In this document: one piece after another, positions 35,976 to 48,503 of the stretch
Layout of the letters: each line of letters begins with the position of its first letter
How positions within the stretch are numbered: position 1 is the stretch's first letter
Assembly (NCBI GenBank): GCA_023055505.1
Contig: JALIRH010000002.1
Span: 2,899,001-2,963,000 of the forward strand
Length of the DNA: 64,000 nt
From: Callipepla californica brunnescens
Lineage: Eukaryota > Chordata > Aves > Galliformes > Odontophoridae
Direction of reading: 5' to 3'
Made by a program: the position numbers and the translations under genes
The notes under the pieces: model-generated
Told to the model about the DNA's origin: nothing
Seen by the model: only the letters and a program-made list of their open reading frames with translations
Database searches by the model: none

Positions 35976-38764
35976 TTGGAACAGCAGCTCTTCCAAGCCC
36001 GTGAGGATGCTGAGGGGCTGTTCTCTGCACACCATCTCTACAGCTGCCATGTTTAATATCAGCAGAAGCAGCTGCCAGGACAGAGGATGAAGTAGTGCTC
36101 TTTGCAGCATAGAGTTTGTTATCAATGGAGCAGCTGTTTGTCCTGCAAACTCCTGGGGGGGGAAGAGAAATCAATCTGTTTCACCAAGAGTATCCTGGAG
36201 GGTCATTTGATAGCAGTGCTGAACATGGGAGCAACAGAGGCCACAGGGAGAGCCACATAGAGCAGGGCAGGACATCCGCAGAGAGGCATAGGTGTGCACA
36301 GCCAAGCAGTACACGTCTGGGTGGAGATGCATCACGTGTTGCGTGCAGATAATGGTGGGATGGAGAAAACAGAGCAAGCTTTCTGACAGAGACAGCTGCA
36401 TGGAACTCCTCTCATCAGTGTCAGGCTGCAGGAGCCTGTGGGCTGTCAAATACAGCAGCGAATTCCTGATATGTGATGCAAGTCAGATCACCCAAACCTA
36501 GATCCAGCATCCACTGGCAACCAGGAAGGATTGTGATATTCCAACTGCAGCTCCAGCTGCGTGCTGACAAGAAAAAATGCACTCCTACTCCACTGCCCTT
36601 GAGTCTAAAGAAGATGAACACCTGGCTGAACACCTGAGGATGCCAGAACCCTGAGAAGCATTGAAAAGAAATGCACCGTTAATCGAAAATGGACAAATCT
36701 GTGCAATGCTGTATGTGAAGAGAGAGAAAGAAGTGACTGAACGTGGTTGGGGAGAGGACTTGTAGTCCCTACTTCGAGGGCATAAATCCTGAGAGACCAC
36801 AGCTCTCCACACAGGGAGGTGTGGGGTGAAAACCAGAGGGAAACGGAGGCAAAGTCTCAGTATATTCTTCAGTGAGAGCAGTTTATCCACACCACACCTG
36901 AGGGTTACTTCAAGGAGGTATCAAGGGGAACCCTATCCCCTGTGCCATGTGGGCAGTGGGACAGCAGCCAGCAGCACAGGCACCACCAGAACAAAATACA
37001 GGACATCAAAATACAGGAGACTTTTTAATGCAAGTCCAAAGGGGAAGAGGATCCCTTCATGCTCTCTCCAATCCCCTCAAGGATGCAATTTTCTTCCCTT
37101 TCATGGCAAGGTGATTTTTTCCCCCCCCACAATCAGCAAAACACTTTCATGGATGAAATATGCTTTCATACCTCTCCAGAGGAGCCTCTTTGACCAGCTA
37201 GTGGTGTATAAAATCACAGGAAACAGCCTGCACATGGTAAGTAGAAGGCCCAGTACCAGGCAGGCTTAGCACAGCTAAGTGCTTGGTTTTATTCCTGAAC
37301 CTCTTCACTCACACTCCTCCCAGACCACCCAGTTCCCCACGAGCATTGTTGTGTCTCAAAAACAGTGTCACAACCATTCTCCCATCTCTTCTCTTCCGTT
37401 CCCACTCACAACAATGCACCCAGTGTCAGTTAACTGGAACCCAGCTTTCCTCACATAAAGGTGGGATCCTAAAGCTGGGCTGCTCTGGAAAACCCCAAGG
37501 CTGCTCTGCACCAACAAGTTTGACATCATGTCAGCTGTCACCAGCCCCATATGGAGCAACTGGCTGGGAATCCCCAGCCTTGGCCTTCTTCCCACAGCAG
37601 CATCTGACACACCAGCAAGCCACAGGGGGACCATCACAGGAGCTGTCCCCCCAGTTCCCTTCCCAGGCTTTTTGGAACAGCTCAGAGCAGACCCACACAA
37701 TTTATTTAGGTTTAAGTAACTTTCCCAAGCCCACTTAGGACTCACTTGATCAGTCCAGGTGGTTGGTATCCTTGTTTTGCAGGATTTTTTTTTCCATTTT
37801 CTTGCATTTCTTCCCACAGGAACAGGATGCCCAGATGTCAGGATGCTACGTGGTATTCTTCTCTCACATGAGCAGTACTTGTTGCATATACAGTTTGGGG
37901 AAAAAATTATAAACACAGGCAGCAGGTCTGTGGCTTTTTTTACTTTCAGTTAAACACTTGTGGATAATAAAATGCCATACCTCTTGAAAAGCATTAGTAA
38001 ATCAGTAGATTTAAACCAGGCCAAGAAATACTTTTTACCTTGAAAATTCTTTTCTACCTCTGTAATCATAAACTGGGTGGGAAGAGGGAGGTTTGCTAAA
38101 TTTCCACAAGACATTTCTCTGACCAACACCTCTGTTGCATGGCGCTGCTGAAAGACAGGGAGGTCCTGCAGGCACCATCCCCTTTTACACTTATTGTGGA
38201 TATTCTGCAGCAAAGACATCCCAGCAAACAGCAGTCTCAGAGCACAGCCTCACAGAGAAACCAGTACCTCTAAGGTTCGCGGTACATGGCAGTGATTTGA
38301 GAGGTCTGAAGCTGCCAGCCAAGTTGTGACCAAACCAACCACTGCCCTCTGCTGAACGCAGTCCGAATACCCACAGAGATCCCAAGAATCTACCTTGCCA
38401 GAAAATGATGTCTGAAACCCTATTTCGCTCGGAGGATAGAGAAAAACAAACTCCTTCTATCTGAGATCATGGGTATGTTCTTCAGATCAGCTGCCAAAGT
38501 CCCTTATTTTGTGTTTTACACATCCCAACCCTGCTACAGGGTTGCATTTCTACATTATGATTAATACACATCACTGCATAAGGCTGTGATTTTGTGCTCA
38601 CAGCCAAACACATTTCTTAGTAACATCTTTCCACTAGCCAACTTGATTAAGGTTATTGGCAAATGTGTAAGAAAGAAAAGTTTCTGATGAGAATCATCAC
38701 AGGAGTGCATTCCATTAGGCAAAAACACAGTGGACATATTACACCTGAAGGGAATCACATAGTT
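35976..38764. other. Unique non-coding sequence
   Basis: No gene was recognised. Includes a T/C homopolymer patch ('ttttttcccccccc') near 37110. The frames at 36826-37269, 37283-37738 and 37368-37916 (-) overlap, are proline/serine rich and lack family motifs. Confidence 0.5.
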
Positions 38765-38890
38765 TAGGAACTATAGAATGCACTGAGTTGGAAGGGGCCC
38801 ACAAAGGACATCAAGTCCAAGTCTTGGCTCCACATAGGGCCACCCAAGGAATCACCCATTGGAAGTGATTTCTAAGGGAGCTTCTGGAGT
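38765..38890 (-). mobile_element. CR1 LINE 3' end fragment
   Basis: 'aactatagaatgcactgag' then 'ttggaaggggcccacaaa', followed by 'caagtccaagtcttggctcc'. Same older subfamily as 16243-16350, antisense. Confidence 0.85.
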
Positions 38891-39776
38891 CTTCATCACA
38901 ATACCCTCCTCAAAAGCACACCGACATTTAACTATGGGCAGGAGGTGAAGCCCCATTCAGATGAAGGCCAGATTAGGTATCTACAATCACCTATTTCAAC
39001 ATCAGAATGCTGTTCACTCACCAACGTACTTTGGACTCAGTTTCCTTCACTGGGAGATTCTGAGAAGCCTTGAAGGTGACTCATGCACACCACACCTTGG
39101 TGTACTGGACCACACAGAAACCCTTGGTGGATACTTTCATCTCTGAGCTCTAGTCCACTGCTGGCAATGGCTCATGCGTGGCCCAGGGAAGTGAGGATTT
39201 CTTGTTTTCTCCAGAGCTTTTTGTACCTGTGCTGAGACCACCTGTCCCCAGAACTCTGAGGGAGAGGAGCTACTTGCCAGTGCCCCCAGAATGGATGGGT
39301 GTTTGCAACATGCATTGCAATTTAGTGTAGGGCAGCCAAGCCCCAGGGCAGAGCACACTCAGAGATTCCTAGGCATCCATTTATCAAGGCTGCCAGCTTG
39401 AACTACTCTTGGCACCATCACTTGATTTATAACACACTTCTCAAAACATCCCAGCCAGCCTGGAGCCAGGAAAGGAGCGGAGACCCAACAGCACAGCTTC
39501 GTGCCCTTCTTCTGGAACTGTTCCTTTCCTGTTGTTGAGAGCAGGAATCTTCCCAGCCATCAGACTGGTCCTGCTCCCACCTTACTCCAGGTGTCTAGTG
39601 CCATGGGCTGTGACTCTCTACAACTGTTTTAGCAATCACCACATCCATAACTGAGCTGGGCTGGTATCTCAGCATCCTTATGGGCTCTCCTTTGGACACA
39701 AGTGTAAGGAGTGCCTAAGACCTCCCTCCTGTTACCACAGACACTCTAGACTCGCTTGGAGTCTCCAGAACTACAG
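38891..39776. other. Unique non-coding sequence
   Basis: No gene or repeat was recognised. Confidence 0.5.
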
Positions 39777-40600
39777 ACTGGTGGGCACAGAAGATGGTGA
39801 CACCAATTTGTGTGATGTGGTTGACACAACTGAGGGATGGAATGCCACTCAGAGAGATATAGACAGGCTCAAGCAATGGGCCCAGGAAAATCTCGTGAGG
39901 TACAACAAAGCTAAGTGCAAGCTGTGCACCTGCATTGTGGCAACCACCACTAACAGTGCAAGCCACAAGACAAAGGGGTAGAGCATAGCTCTGCTGAAAA
40001 GGACTTGGATGCTGCTGGATGGCAAACTGCGAATGAGCCAGCAATGTCCCTTCACAGCTCAGAAAGCCAACTTGGGCTGTGTGGTCAGCAGGTTGAGGGA
40101 GGTGATCCTGCCCTTCTACTCTGAGCTAGTGAGACCTCGCCTGGAGTACTGAGTCCAGGTGTGGAGTCCTCAGTTGAAGAGAGACATGGACCTGTTGGAC
40201 TGCATCCAGAGGAGGGCCACAAAAATGATGCAAGGGATGGAATACCTCTCTTCTGAGGACAGGCTGAGAGAGCTGGGGCTGTTCAGCCTGGAGAAGGCCA
40301 TGGGAAGATCTCAGAGTGACCTCTCAGTGTCTAAAGGGGGTCTATAAGAAGGAAGGTGACAGACTTCAGCAGAGCCTGTGGTGACAGGACAAGGGGAAAT
40401 GGTTTCAAGCCGAAAAAGGGGAGATTTAGATTGGATATAATGTTTTTACAGTAACAGTAATGAAGCAGTGGCACAGGTGGTGAGAGAGGTGGTGGACACA
40501 CCGACCCCAGGCTGGATGGGGCTCTGAGCATCCTGGTGGAGGTGGAGGTGTGCCAGTTTCATGCAGGGGAGCTGGACTAGATGTCTTTTAAGACACCCCA
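39777..40600 (+). mobile_element. CR1 LINE, 5'-truncated 3' portion
   Basis: Starts just after the FADD motif region ('gatggtgacaccaatttgtg') and includes 'gataggctcaagcaatggg'-type sequence, FNKAKCK-like YNKAKCKL, and 'cctggagtactgagtccagg' (LEY followed by a stop). The remnant RDMDLLDCIQRRATKMMQGM precedes [14 protein letters not shown]. It ends with a weak 3' UTR near 40600. Old copy with frameshifts. Confidence 0.9.
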
Positions 40601-40714
40601 TGCCCATCACCCAAGCCATGGGCTGGACTATCCCCCCTCCTAAACCTCCTCGTCTCTTGTCTGTATATTCTGTCAGAACTCACTCCACTCTCCACGCCAT
40701 GCTCCTGATAAAGT

Positions 40715-40880
40715 TTTAACGGCGGCTGAGAGAGTGGGACCTCTCCACACGAGGAAGGCTGAGGGGCGATGGAGAGGGAAGCGAGATGAGAGAGGCGCCG
40801 CAAGATGGCGCTGCGGGAAAACGGAGTGCGCCATGGCGGGAGGAGCGGGTGTGGGGGGGGGGGGGGGGGGGGCGGTGACA
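40715..40880. promoter_or_regulatory. CpG-rich YY1/TISU-like site, candidate transcription start region
   Basis: About fifteen CpGs fall in 165 bases, far above the surrounding density. The segment holds CAAGATGGCGCTG at 40801-40813, close to the YY1 consensus (CAARATGGCGGC) and to the TISU initiator (SAASATGGCGGC). A second GCCATGGCGG lies at about 40830. Such elements mark TATA-less promoters of genes with very short 5' UTRs. An ATG inside the motif (40805) opens 90 codons in a glycine-rich frame that I do not recognise. A promoter on either strand, a decayed promoter or a CpG-rich insertion are all possible. Confidence 0.35.
40853..40872 (+). repeat. G20 homopolymer
   Basis: Twenty consecutive G, following TGT and followed by CGG. 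The tract can form a G-quadruplex and is prone to sequencing and assembly error, so its exact length is doubtful. Confidence 0.85.
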
Positions 40881-41315
40881 GGACACGGTCCCCTCAGTGG
40901 CAGGGCTCTGTCACACTCGGGAACAAGGTTCAGATCCTACGTTTTCCTGCTGTCCCCAGTCAGGAATGGGTCCAAGGAGACAACCACTTTGACCACAGCT
41001 TCGGTGAGGGAGCAGGGCTTGGCAGCAGTGGAGCGCAAAGGATGCTCCGAGCATCCCCTGCTTCGTTCTGTCATTAGATGACTCTGGCACAGAACTAGGA
41101 TAATTGTTGCTGATAGCAATCCCTCCTCTACTTGCTCTAGCCTAAATGACTTCTTTTGTCCTGTGGATACGTGGGGAGACACTGTATCTCTCCTTAACTG
41201 TTAGATATGTTCAGTTTCTTAGACACAGTTGGCTGGAGTTTTAATGCCCTGAGGCTCTCATCTGCCCCAGGGAGAGCTGGTCCAAGCCCAGGCCTCCAAA
41301 CGAAGTACACAGGCA
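40881..41315. other. Unique sequence downstream of the CpG-rich site
   Basis: No gene was recognised. The frames at 40734-41081 and 40805-41077 run from the CpG-rich site into this segment and show no conserved motif. Confidence 0.45.
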
Positions 41316-41815
41316 CTGGTGCATCAAGTACTGCATTCAGTTTTGGGTCCCCAGCTACAAGAGAGACATTGAGGACCTACCTGGATATTGTCCAGAGAAT
41401 AGTACAGAACTGGGATGTGTCTGGAGCACAAATCTTATGGGGAACAGCTGAGGGAACTGGGATTGTTTAGTCAGGAGAAGAGGAGGCTCAGAGGAGGCCC
41501 TGTCACCCTATAAATGCCTGAAAGGAGATTGTGGTGAGGTGGGCAAGAGCCTCTTCTCCCAGGTACCAGTGACAGGAGAGGAGGGAATTGTACATAGTTG
41601 CATCAGGAGAGGTTCAGGTTGGATGTTAGGAACAATATCTGGTGGTGAGGTATTGGAACAGGCTGCCCAGGAAGATGATGTAGTCACCATCCCTGGAGAT
41701 GTTCAAGAAAAGGATACATATGGCTCTGAGGGACATGGTTTTTAGTGAGCGTGGTGGGATGGGTTGATGGTTACACTCAAATCATAGATCTTTTCCAAAC
41801 TTAATGATTCTAAGA
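41316..41815 (+). mobile_element. CR1 LINE, 5'-truncated 3' portion
   Basis: 'tactgcattcagttttggg' (YCIQFW) then 'ctacaagagagacattgagg' (YKRDIE) start the fragment. It continues with 'ggaactgggattgtttagtc', 'gaacaggctgcccagg' and the tail 'aacttaatgattctaagatc'. It belongs to the same branch as the young copies, but is old and frameshifted. Confidence 0.92.
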
Positions 41816-41999
41816 TCCTACAGTTAGTATCTGGCCTGGCAGCACAACTGGATCCAGGACTTGAAAATGCTCTGGGTTATTTCTATCACAGACAGCATAT
41901 ATGGGAACCTTTCGCACCCAGGGAAAACCTGCACATACTGTTTAGACTCAAGTAGTTTCCTGTCTGAAGCTGTGGTTTATTTGTCATCTTCTGGGATTG

Positions 42000-42529
42000 T
42001 GTTGTGGTTTAACCCAACAGGTGGCTCAGCACCACACAGTCATTCTCTCTCTCTTCCCAGTGGGAAGACAATCAGAAAATAAAAGAAGAAAAAAAGAACT
42101 CACGGGCTGATAAAACTATTTAATAATACAGAGAAAAGGAAAAGGATAATAATTATGACAAATATATATATATATATAAATGTATTTAACAAGTGATGCA
42201 CAAGCAATGGCTCATCACCCCCTAGTTGATGCCCAGCAAGCCTCCTAAGCAACAGAAGAGAGAGTGATAAGCCCCCACTCCCTTCAACACTCCTTCCACG
42301 TGATTTCACATGGTATGGAATGTCCCTTTGGCCAGTTTAAGTCAGCTGTCCTAATTCTGCTCCATCCCAGCTCCTTGGACCCTTCACTGAGAATGGCCTG
42401 GGTTCTGTGCAACACTGCTTAGCAGCAAGTATACACATAGGTGTGTTATCAACGTTTTTCCTGTACAACCAAATCAGAACATCATACCTGACACTGAAGA
42501 ATTTCCTTTGAGTTACCAAGCCACTACAG
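42000..42529 (-). mobile_element. Solo LTR of an avian endogenous retrovirus (ERVL-like)
   Basis: On the + strand it opens 'tgttgtggtttaaccc' and contains 'tggctcagcaccacacagtc', 'atggtatggaatgtccctt', 'ggccagtttaagtcagctgt' and 'gtgttatcaacgttttt'. These follow, in the same order, a common avian LTR remembered from bird genomes. The LTR reads on the minus strand, with an ATTAAA-type poly(A) signal opposite about 42110. No internal retroviral gene flanks it, so it is a solo LTR left by recombination. An (AT)8 run lies inside. The right edge is approximate and no clear 5-bp target duplication was found. The family name should be treated as provisional. Confidence 0.7.
42162..42178. repeat. (AT)8 microsatellite
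   Basis: Seventeen bases of alternating A and T inside the LTR, a secondary expansion. Confidence 0.9.
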
Positions 42530-45352
42530 AAGGAAATGGTTCTGATGAATATAAGTCACCATGAATCAATTCTGAGAAGCATTTACTTTGGAGTGCATCT
42601 CCACATCAGCCACCTAGGTCGTCTATTCAAAGCCTTGTTTCACCACAGCTCTCCATATGCATCACAAAATCCAATTTGGCACCCCAAGCACTTCACAGTC
42701 AAGGAGACACTCCAATTACAAAGGGCTAAAAGCCTCCAATATGCTATTGCAAAAAGGCAGGAGACAGCAAGAGTGCTGCCAAGGTCCCTGTCAAATGATG
42801 TCACCCTTAACATTACAAAGAAGGAAGGACCCAGCCCAGTTCCTTTCTGACATTAGATCTGACTCTGGGTACATTTTGGGTGTGTAGACCATTCAGAACA
42901 TTTCTCTCTCCTAAAAGCAGAAGTGGAGTGCTTGCCCTGTCCCTTGCATGCTATTTTAACTCAGGCTGGCCCAGGGAAGAGGGAGAAAAGAGCCCCCAAA
43001 ATAAATAAAACGCAAAGCCAGGTTTTGCACTGAGCAGGAAAGGTTTCCTTCCTCCTAGCAGAAACCCTGAAACATGGGAACAATTCCACACCATGGAAAC
43101 AGCACATAATTGAGAACAGTGGCAATCACCCCCTTCTAATGCCCTCCTGCGGATATCAGCAAATCTCACATCCTCTTTCAACCACTTTTCACCTCTGCCT
43201 GTGGGTTGGCACCTCTCCTATGTTTTTCCTCAATTCCACCTGTTTGCACACTGAAACAGGTTTGGTGCCTGTCTTTGGAAACCTTTCCTAACGTGTTCTT
43301 GAAGCTTACAAGTATTATTGCCCCTCCTCAATCAAAAATGCTATGTCCAGTATATTCCCATTTTATACTCCACTTGTACTCTTTTAACATATGTATCTCC
43401 CTCCCATGTTCCATTGCACTTACAAAGAGAATCTTTCAGCCTTGCTTGACTAAGTGATCTATGTGCTCCTCTCACAAAATAGATCCCCCATTTCCCTGGT
43501 CATCCCAGAGACAGTCCGAACTCCCTGAGACTGCACGCAAGACTGGTAACCCTTAGTGCTTAATTCCTCCTTGGTTTCCTTTAGGCACAGAAACCTTCAT
43601 GGCTTAGAATGCAGCAAGGGAGCAAATATTCCTATTATCTCCTCTCTACCCCTGATTGCACATAGCTCTCCCCATGACACACAGCCTGCTGCAAGGCCAC
43701 GAGGTATCCCTACGCTGGGAACATTTTACGATGTTCCTTTCCTAATCCCTTTGAACCCTAACAATTTGACAGGTCAGGCAGACCTAACAGGTTTTGCTAC
43801 CAGCTGGCAGAGCAGAACAGAGTGGCTCATCCCTCTTTAAGCAGGACCCAAAGGACTAGTAGGCCATCCCAGACTCCAGCCCCGTGAAATGCACCATTCG
43901 GTGGGCTGCACAGGGAGACAGTCTCCAGAAATACTGGAGCCTTCTCTTCGCACTCACACGGACAGGGCACTGTAACCTGCCCGTGATTCATCTCGTTCCC
44001 TGGCAAACTGCCACACAGGAAGAAACGTTCAGAATGGTCCGTGATGACTCTCCGCTGCTCTGCTCCAAGTAAAACAAGAGAAGAAGCGGCAGCTGCCGAG
44101 TCTATTTCAAAACACAGAGCCACGGTGAAATGGTGACACAGCAATTCGCACAAGCCCAAAACAATGCGAGGCCTCTGACATAAGCAGCCTCTTTTACAAC
44201 CCAACCTACAGAGGCTAGGAGCTCACCTGGCTGGAGATTTGACCTGAGTGACAAAGTCAGTGCAGAAAAATGCGGTGATGCATCGCAGTCAGAAACAGCT
44301 GCACACAAAAGCCAGGCAACTCCAGAAATTGCCCCCTTTTCCCTTTTAGCAAAGTGTTTTTGCATCCTGAAATTGCTGCTGTTTTGTAGGCAAGGGAGCC
44401 TTCAGGCCTGCAGAAGAAATCTAGACTTCATGGAGGAACTGCAGTGAGTGACAACACCTGGCTAAGTGACCATATGGAAAACTGATATTGCCTCGGCACC
44501 GTATCTCCTCAATTCTAAACATTACTTTTCCCTTGTAGAGCTTACTGTTTTCCCAGTATAGGGGCACATTCTTGCTTAAAGCACATTGAACTTCCATGTT
44601 GATAAGGTGAATCAGAATTAAAACTACTGGAATTCTGTGTAGCTTCATTCACTTTGGCCTGGCTTGATGAGCATGCTTTACATTCACCCCTTCGAGCAGT
44701 CCTGTTTAGTGTGGAAAGATGTCTCTGCACGAGCAAGTTCCCCAGTAATGGCTCAGTGTCAGTTCCCTGTTCCAAACCACAGGTTTCTCTGAGCTTTAGT
44801 TTAGTATGGTTTTGAAAGAGCAAATTGTGAAAGCCCCATTGGGAAGGACTAACATGGCTAGTATCTGTAGGGTGCTATTTACATCCTGGTTGGAGATGAT
44901 TTCAGCATAAGTATTGACTGTATCCTTCTTCCTCTGTGTTTGCTATAATGGGATCTGCCTAATCCTCTCCTTAATCACACTCATCTGGTGAGCTGAGCCT
45001 AACCTTTTAGATCTGTGTTGATACCAAAGCCATCCTACATGAGAGCGGAGAGACACACAGAGCAGTGCAGACCTCCACCCATCCAGGGAAAGGAGCTGCT
45101 ACAGGCTAGCAGGAGCAGAATGAATTGGGTAGAACTAATACATAGACAGGGTATTCCCAGAGGAATGGGTTTTAATGGCAAATCTCAGGCTACAACAGCT
45201 GAAAAATGCTGGAGTGTGCAAGCACCTCAAACAAACATAGAGTAGGACGTCTTAGCTCAGCCTCCATTTAAATCTCTTTGACTGTGATTTGTAAAGACAG
45301 AAATGAGGTGGGAAGAGGTACAAATATCAGCTCCTGTGCTCCCAGAGGAACA
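42530..45352. other. Unique non-coding sequence
   Basis: No gene or recognised repeat. The 125-codon minus frame at 43827-44204 and others are motif-free and overlap frames on the other strand. Confidence 0.5.
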
Positions 45353-46085
45353 TAGAATCATAGAATTGCTCAGGTTGGAAAAGACCTTCAAGATCATCAA
45401 GTCCAACTTCAACCTAACCATACTACCCTAACTCTAACAACCCACCACTAAATCATGTCCCTGAGTACCACATCCAGATGGTTTTTAAACACATTCAGGG
45501 ACGGTGACTCTACCACCTCCCTTGGGAGCCTATTCCATTGGTTAACAACCTTTTCTGTAAAGACCTTTTTCCTGATATCTAACTTAAACCTCCCCTGGCA
45601 CAACTTGAGGCCAATTCCCCTTGTCCTGTCACCTGTCACCAGTGAGAAGAGATCAACCCCACTCTCACTGCAATCACCTTTCAGGTATTTGAAGAGAGCA
45701 GTAAGGTCTCCTCTCAGCCTCCTCTCCTCCAGACTAAACAGCCCCAGCTCCTTCAGTTGCTCCTCATAGGGCATATTCTCCAATACTGGACCTACTCCAA
45801 CACCTCAATGTCCTTTCTGTATTGTGGTGACCAAAACTGAACAAAGTAGTCAAGGTGGGGCCTCACCAGTGCCAAGTACAGGGCAAGATCACTTCCCTAG
45901 TCCTGCTCTCCATGCCATTCCTGATACAAGCCAAGATGCCGTTGGCCTTCTTGGCCACCTGGGCACACTTCTGGCTCACATTCAGCTGACTGTCCATCAG
46001 CACATCGAGGTCCCTTTCTGTCAGGCAGCTTTCCAGCCACTCCTCCCCAAGCCTGTAGGGTTGTCTGGGGTAAAACCCAAGACCC
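45353..46085 (-). mobile_element. CR1 LINE, 5'-truncated 3' portion
   Basis: Antisense, with an intact tail ('catagaatcatagaattgct', 'caggttggaaaagacctt'). Two minus-strand remnants keep the ORF2 C-terminus: 45863-46087 ([20 protein letters not shown], then [13 protein letters not shown]) and 45448-45783 ([20 protein letters not shown], then [10 protein letters not shown]). Among the better-preserved old copies. Confidence 0.94.
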
Positions 46086-46460
46086 AAGTAAACCTCACCA
46101 GCAGAGGATGACTTCAGCCGAAGTCAGGAAGAGGAAATGGCACGAGTTCCTTTTGTAAGGAGGACCAACTGACTTTGCCTGCTGGCAGCGCAGAAGCCAG
46201 CAGTGCATAGCTGTGTGCATGGAGGAAGCATGGTGGATGTCTTCAGGAGGACTATCAAAGCATGTGAATGGAAGCTCACAGTAAGGTAGAAGGAGATACT
46301 GTATTTATTTTTTTTAAGCGTAAATTATGCCTTTGCTTGTATGCTTATTTTCAATAGACTGAAAACCTTGGATTCTCAGGAACTTACAGGATGATCTGTA
46401 TCTCCATAAATGCCTAGTTTTTGTTAAACCAAGCACGCGCTTGGTCTGAAGGAAGCCTTA
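46086..46460. other. Unique non-coding sequence
   Basis: Nothing recognised between two CR1 fragments. Confidence 0.5.
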
Positions 46461-46750
46461 GTGCATTCATTTTCAGCAGTGTGCGGCAATAGGATGAGGG
46501 GTAATGGTCACAAACTGAAGCATAGGAAGTTCTACACAAATGTGTGTGGGAACTTCTTCACAGTGAGGGTGACAAAGCACTGGAGCAGGCTGCCCAGAGA
46601 GGTAGTGGAGTCTCCTCTGAAAATATTCAAGACCCACCTGGACACCTACCTGTGCAGCCTGGCCTAGGGAGCTGCTTTGGCAGAGGGGTTGGACTCAATG
46701 ATCACTAGAGGTCCCTCCTAACCCCTACAATGCTGTGATTCTGTGATCTT
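46461..46750 (+). mobile_element. CR1 LINE 3' portion
   Basis: The frame at 46461-46667 keeps NRMRGNGHKLKHRKFYTNVC and [20 protein letters not shown]. It is followed by 'ctttggcagaggggttggac', 'gatcactagaggtccctcc' and the tail 'gctgtgattctgtgat'. It shares a subfamily with 60985-61350, recognisable by the 'gagctgctttggcagagg' segment. Confidence 0.93.
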
Positions 46751-48414
46751 AAGACACCCACTTCTCCACGGTCCTCCCAGACGTAGTAGTTTGCTTGGAG
46801 AGTTCTCCCTTTTGCCGCAGTACAGGCAGCCAGTGTGTTTCATCTGACATTCTACTTCTGGGAGAAGGTTCAAGTCTGCTCAAGGTTATAACCAATCAGT
46901 AAAATTAGCGGCGGCTTCATCTCCGTTAACCTCAAATTGCCTATGTCTACACAGACGCGCCTTGAAGCAATTGAACACGAGCTTTTCTTTGGCACTAGAT
47001 CAAGCACCATAAATTTGCATTTGAGTTTTAGCTCATGCTGCACATAAAGTGTATCCAGACAATGGGCATATATGAGTATTTACGAGCTGCTTCCCTTCCT
47101 TCTTCCTATTTCCACAGAAAATTGCTGAAGAGTTTCTGACAGCCTTTTAAAGCACAACTGGTCAAAATGTATAGGTGTGATATTTATAGACAGCTAAGGC
47201 AGTAGAAATAAAAATAAGAGTCTGCTACTTTGCTGCAAAGCTCAGATTCAGTCTACATTAAGTCACGCTGTTCACAAGCACCTCCAAGCACAAAATAAGA
47301 CCTTGCCTGTGCAGAGAGAACATATTCACATGACAGGAGTAGGTGGGAGTTAAAATACTTGCAGATTGTCCCCTTTACCCTCTTCATTTTGAGGCACAGA
47401 GGTCATCAGGATCTTGCATTGGCCAAAGAGTTCCTATGGCTTTACCCACTGAAAGTGCTCTGGAGATCCTGGCAGTGTGTCTCATTGCAACTAGGAGCAG
47501 GGCAGGAGCTGGTGATGCTGTTTGTTTATATAAATTCTGCTCTTGGCATTGTCCCATGTTGCATCACGATAATGAGGACAGCCTAATGGAACTTGCTAGA
47601 TCAGATCCAAACAGTGAAGTTTTCAAAGACCTTGAGATTTTTGTGGATCAACACAAACCATTTGAAGGTATTTTTATGGTCTTTGGGAACGTAGTATTAC
47701 AAGATGTAAAGCTCTCTCTACCTGATACATCTGCAGGTCAAAAGAGACAACCAAGACTAGACAAAGTATAAACAACTCTTCCTCTGTGCTGCAAAGGATG
47801 GAATTCTACTGAAGAACACTAGATCCCTCTCTGTGTTTGCTCTGTGGACTCTGCCCACACTAAAACAAAAAGAGATCTCCTCTAAGTGCATGTTTCCAGT
47901 GTGAAAGACCATGAATTACACCTTTGTCATTGCTACAACTGTGGTATTACCTCTGAGCATCCCTTCTTGGGGTGGATTGGGAACGGAGTGAGAACCCACG
48001 CATCAGGTCACCCACCCTTCTGCTCATTTCCTGACTTTGATGAGGCCTGATATGTCCCACAGGACATGAACAATCCTGTTATCACAAACCATAAAGCAAT
48101 TTGATCCAGCAATACAAACACCGGTCTGCAGGTGTTCCTGGCACTGGATACAATGGGGAGAGCAGATCATGCAGAGGAATGAATTAATGGTTAACATCCA
48201 GGGTTTCTGTCCAAACAGCAATGTCAGCAATGTTTTATTCTTGCAAAATATAGCTGTGGTGTTTACCGTGGTCAAATGTCTCCCACAGTACCCGAAAACT
48301 GGCAGTGATCATTTACTGAGATTGTGTGCAAGTAAGAAAGCACACGTGGAAAATCACAGAGCCTTAACACAGCCAGATAGATGCATGCCCAGTTCTTCCC
48401 CGTTTCTTTCTTAG
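46751..48414. other. Unique non-coding sequence
   Basis: No gene could be supported. The 142-codon frame at 47343-47771 is the longest; it has no recognisable domain and no clear splice or promoter context. Confidence 0.45.
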
Positions 48415-48503
48415 TGGTACTGATGGACATGGCTTAGTGGACATGGTAGTGATGGACCAAATGATCTTAGTGGTCTTTTTCAACTTTAATGATTCTATGA
48501 TTC
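48415..48503 (+). mobile_element. CR1 LINE 3' end remnant
   Basis: 'catggcttagtggacatgg', then 'atgatcttagtggtcttttt' and 'tttaatgattctatgattcc', is the CR1 3' UTR and tail on the sense strand. Confidence 0.9.

Noticed and set aside
47343..47771. 142-codon + strand open frame
   Set aside because: Considered as a small gene. The C-terminal half looks protein-like (FKDLEIFVDQHKPFEGIF), but no family is recognised and nothing around it supports expression.
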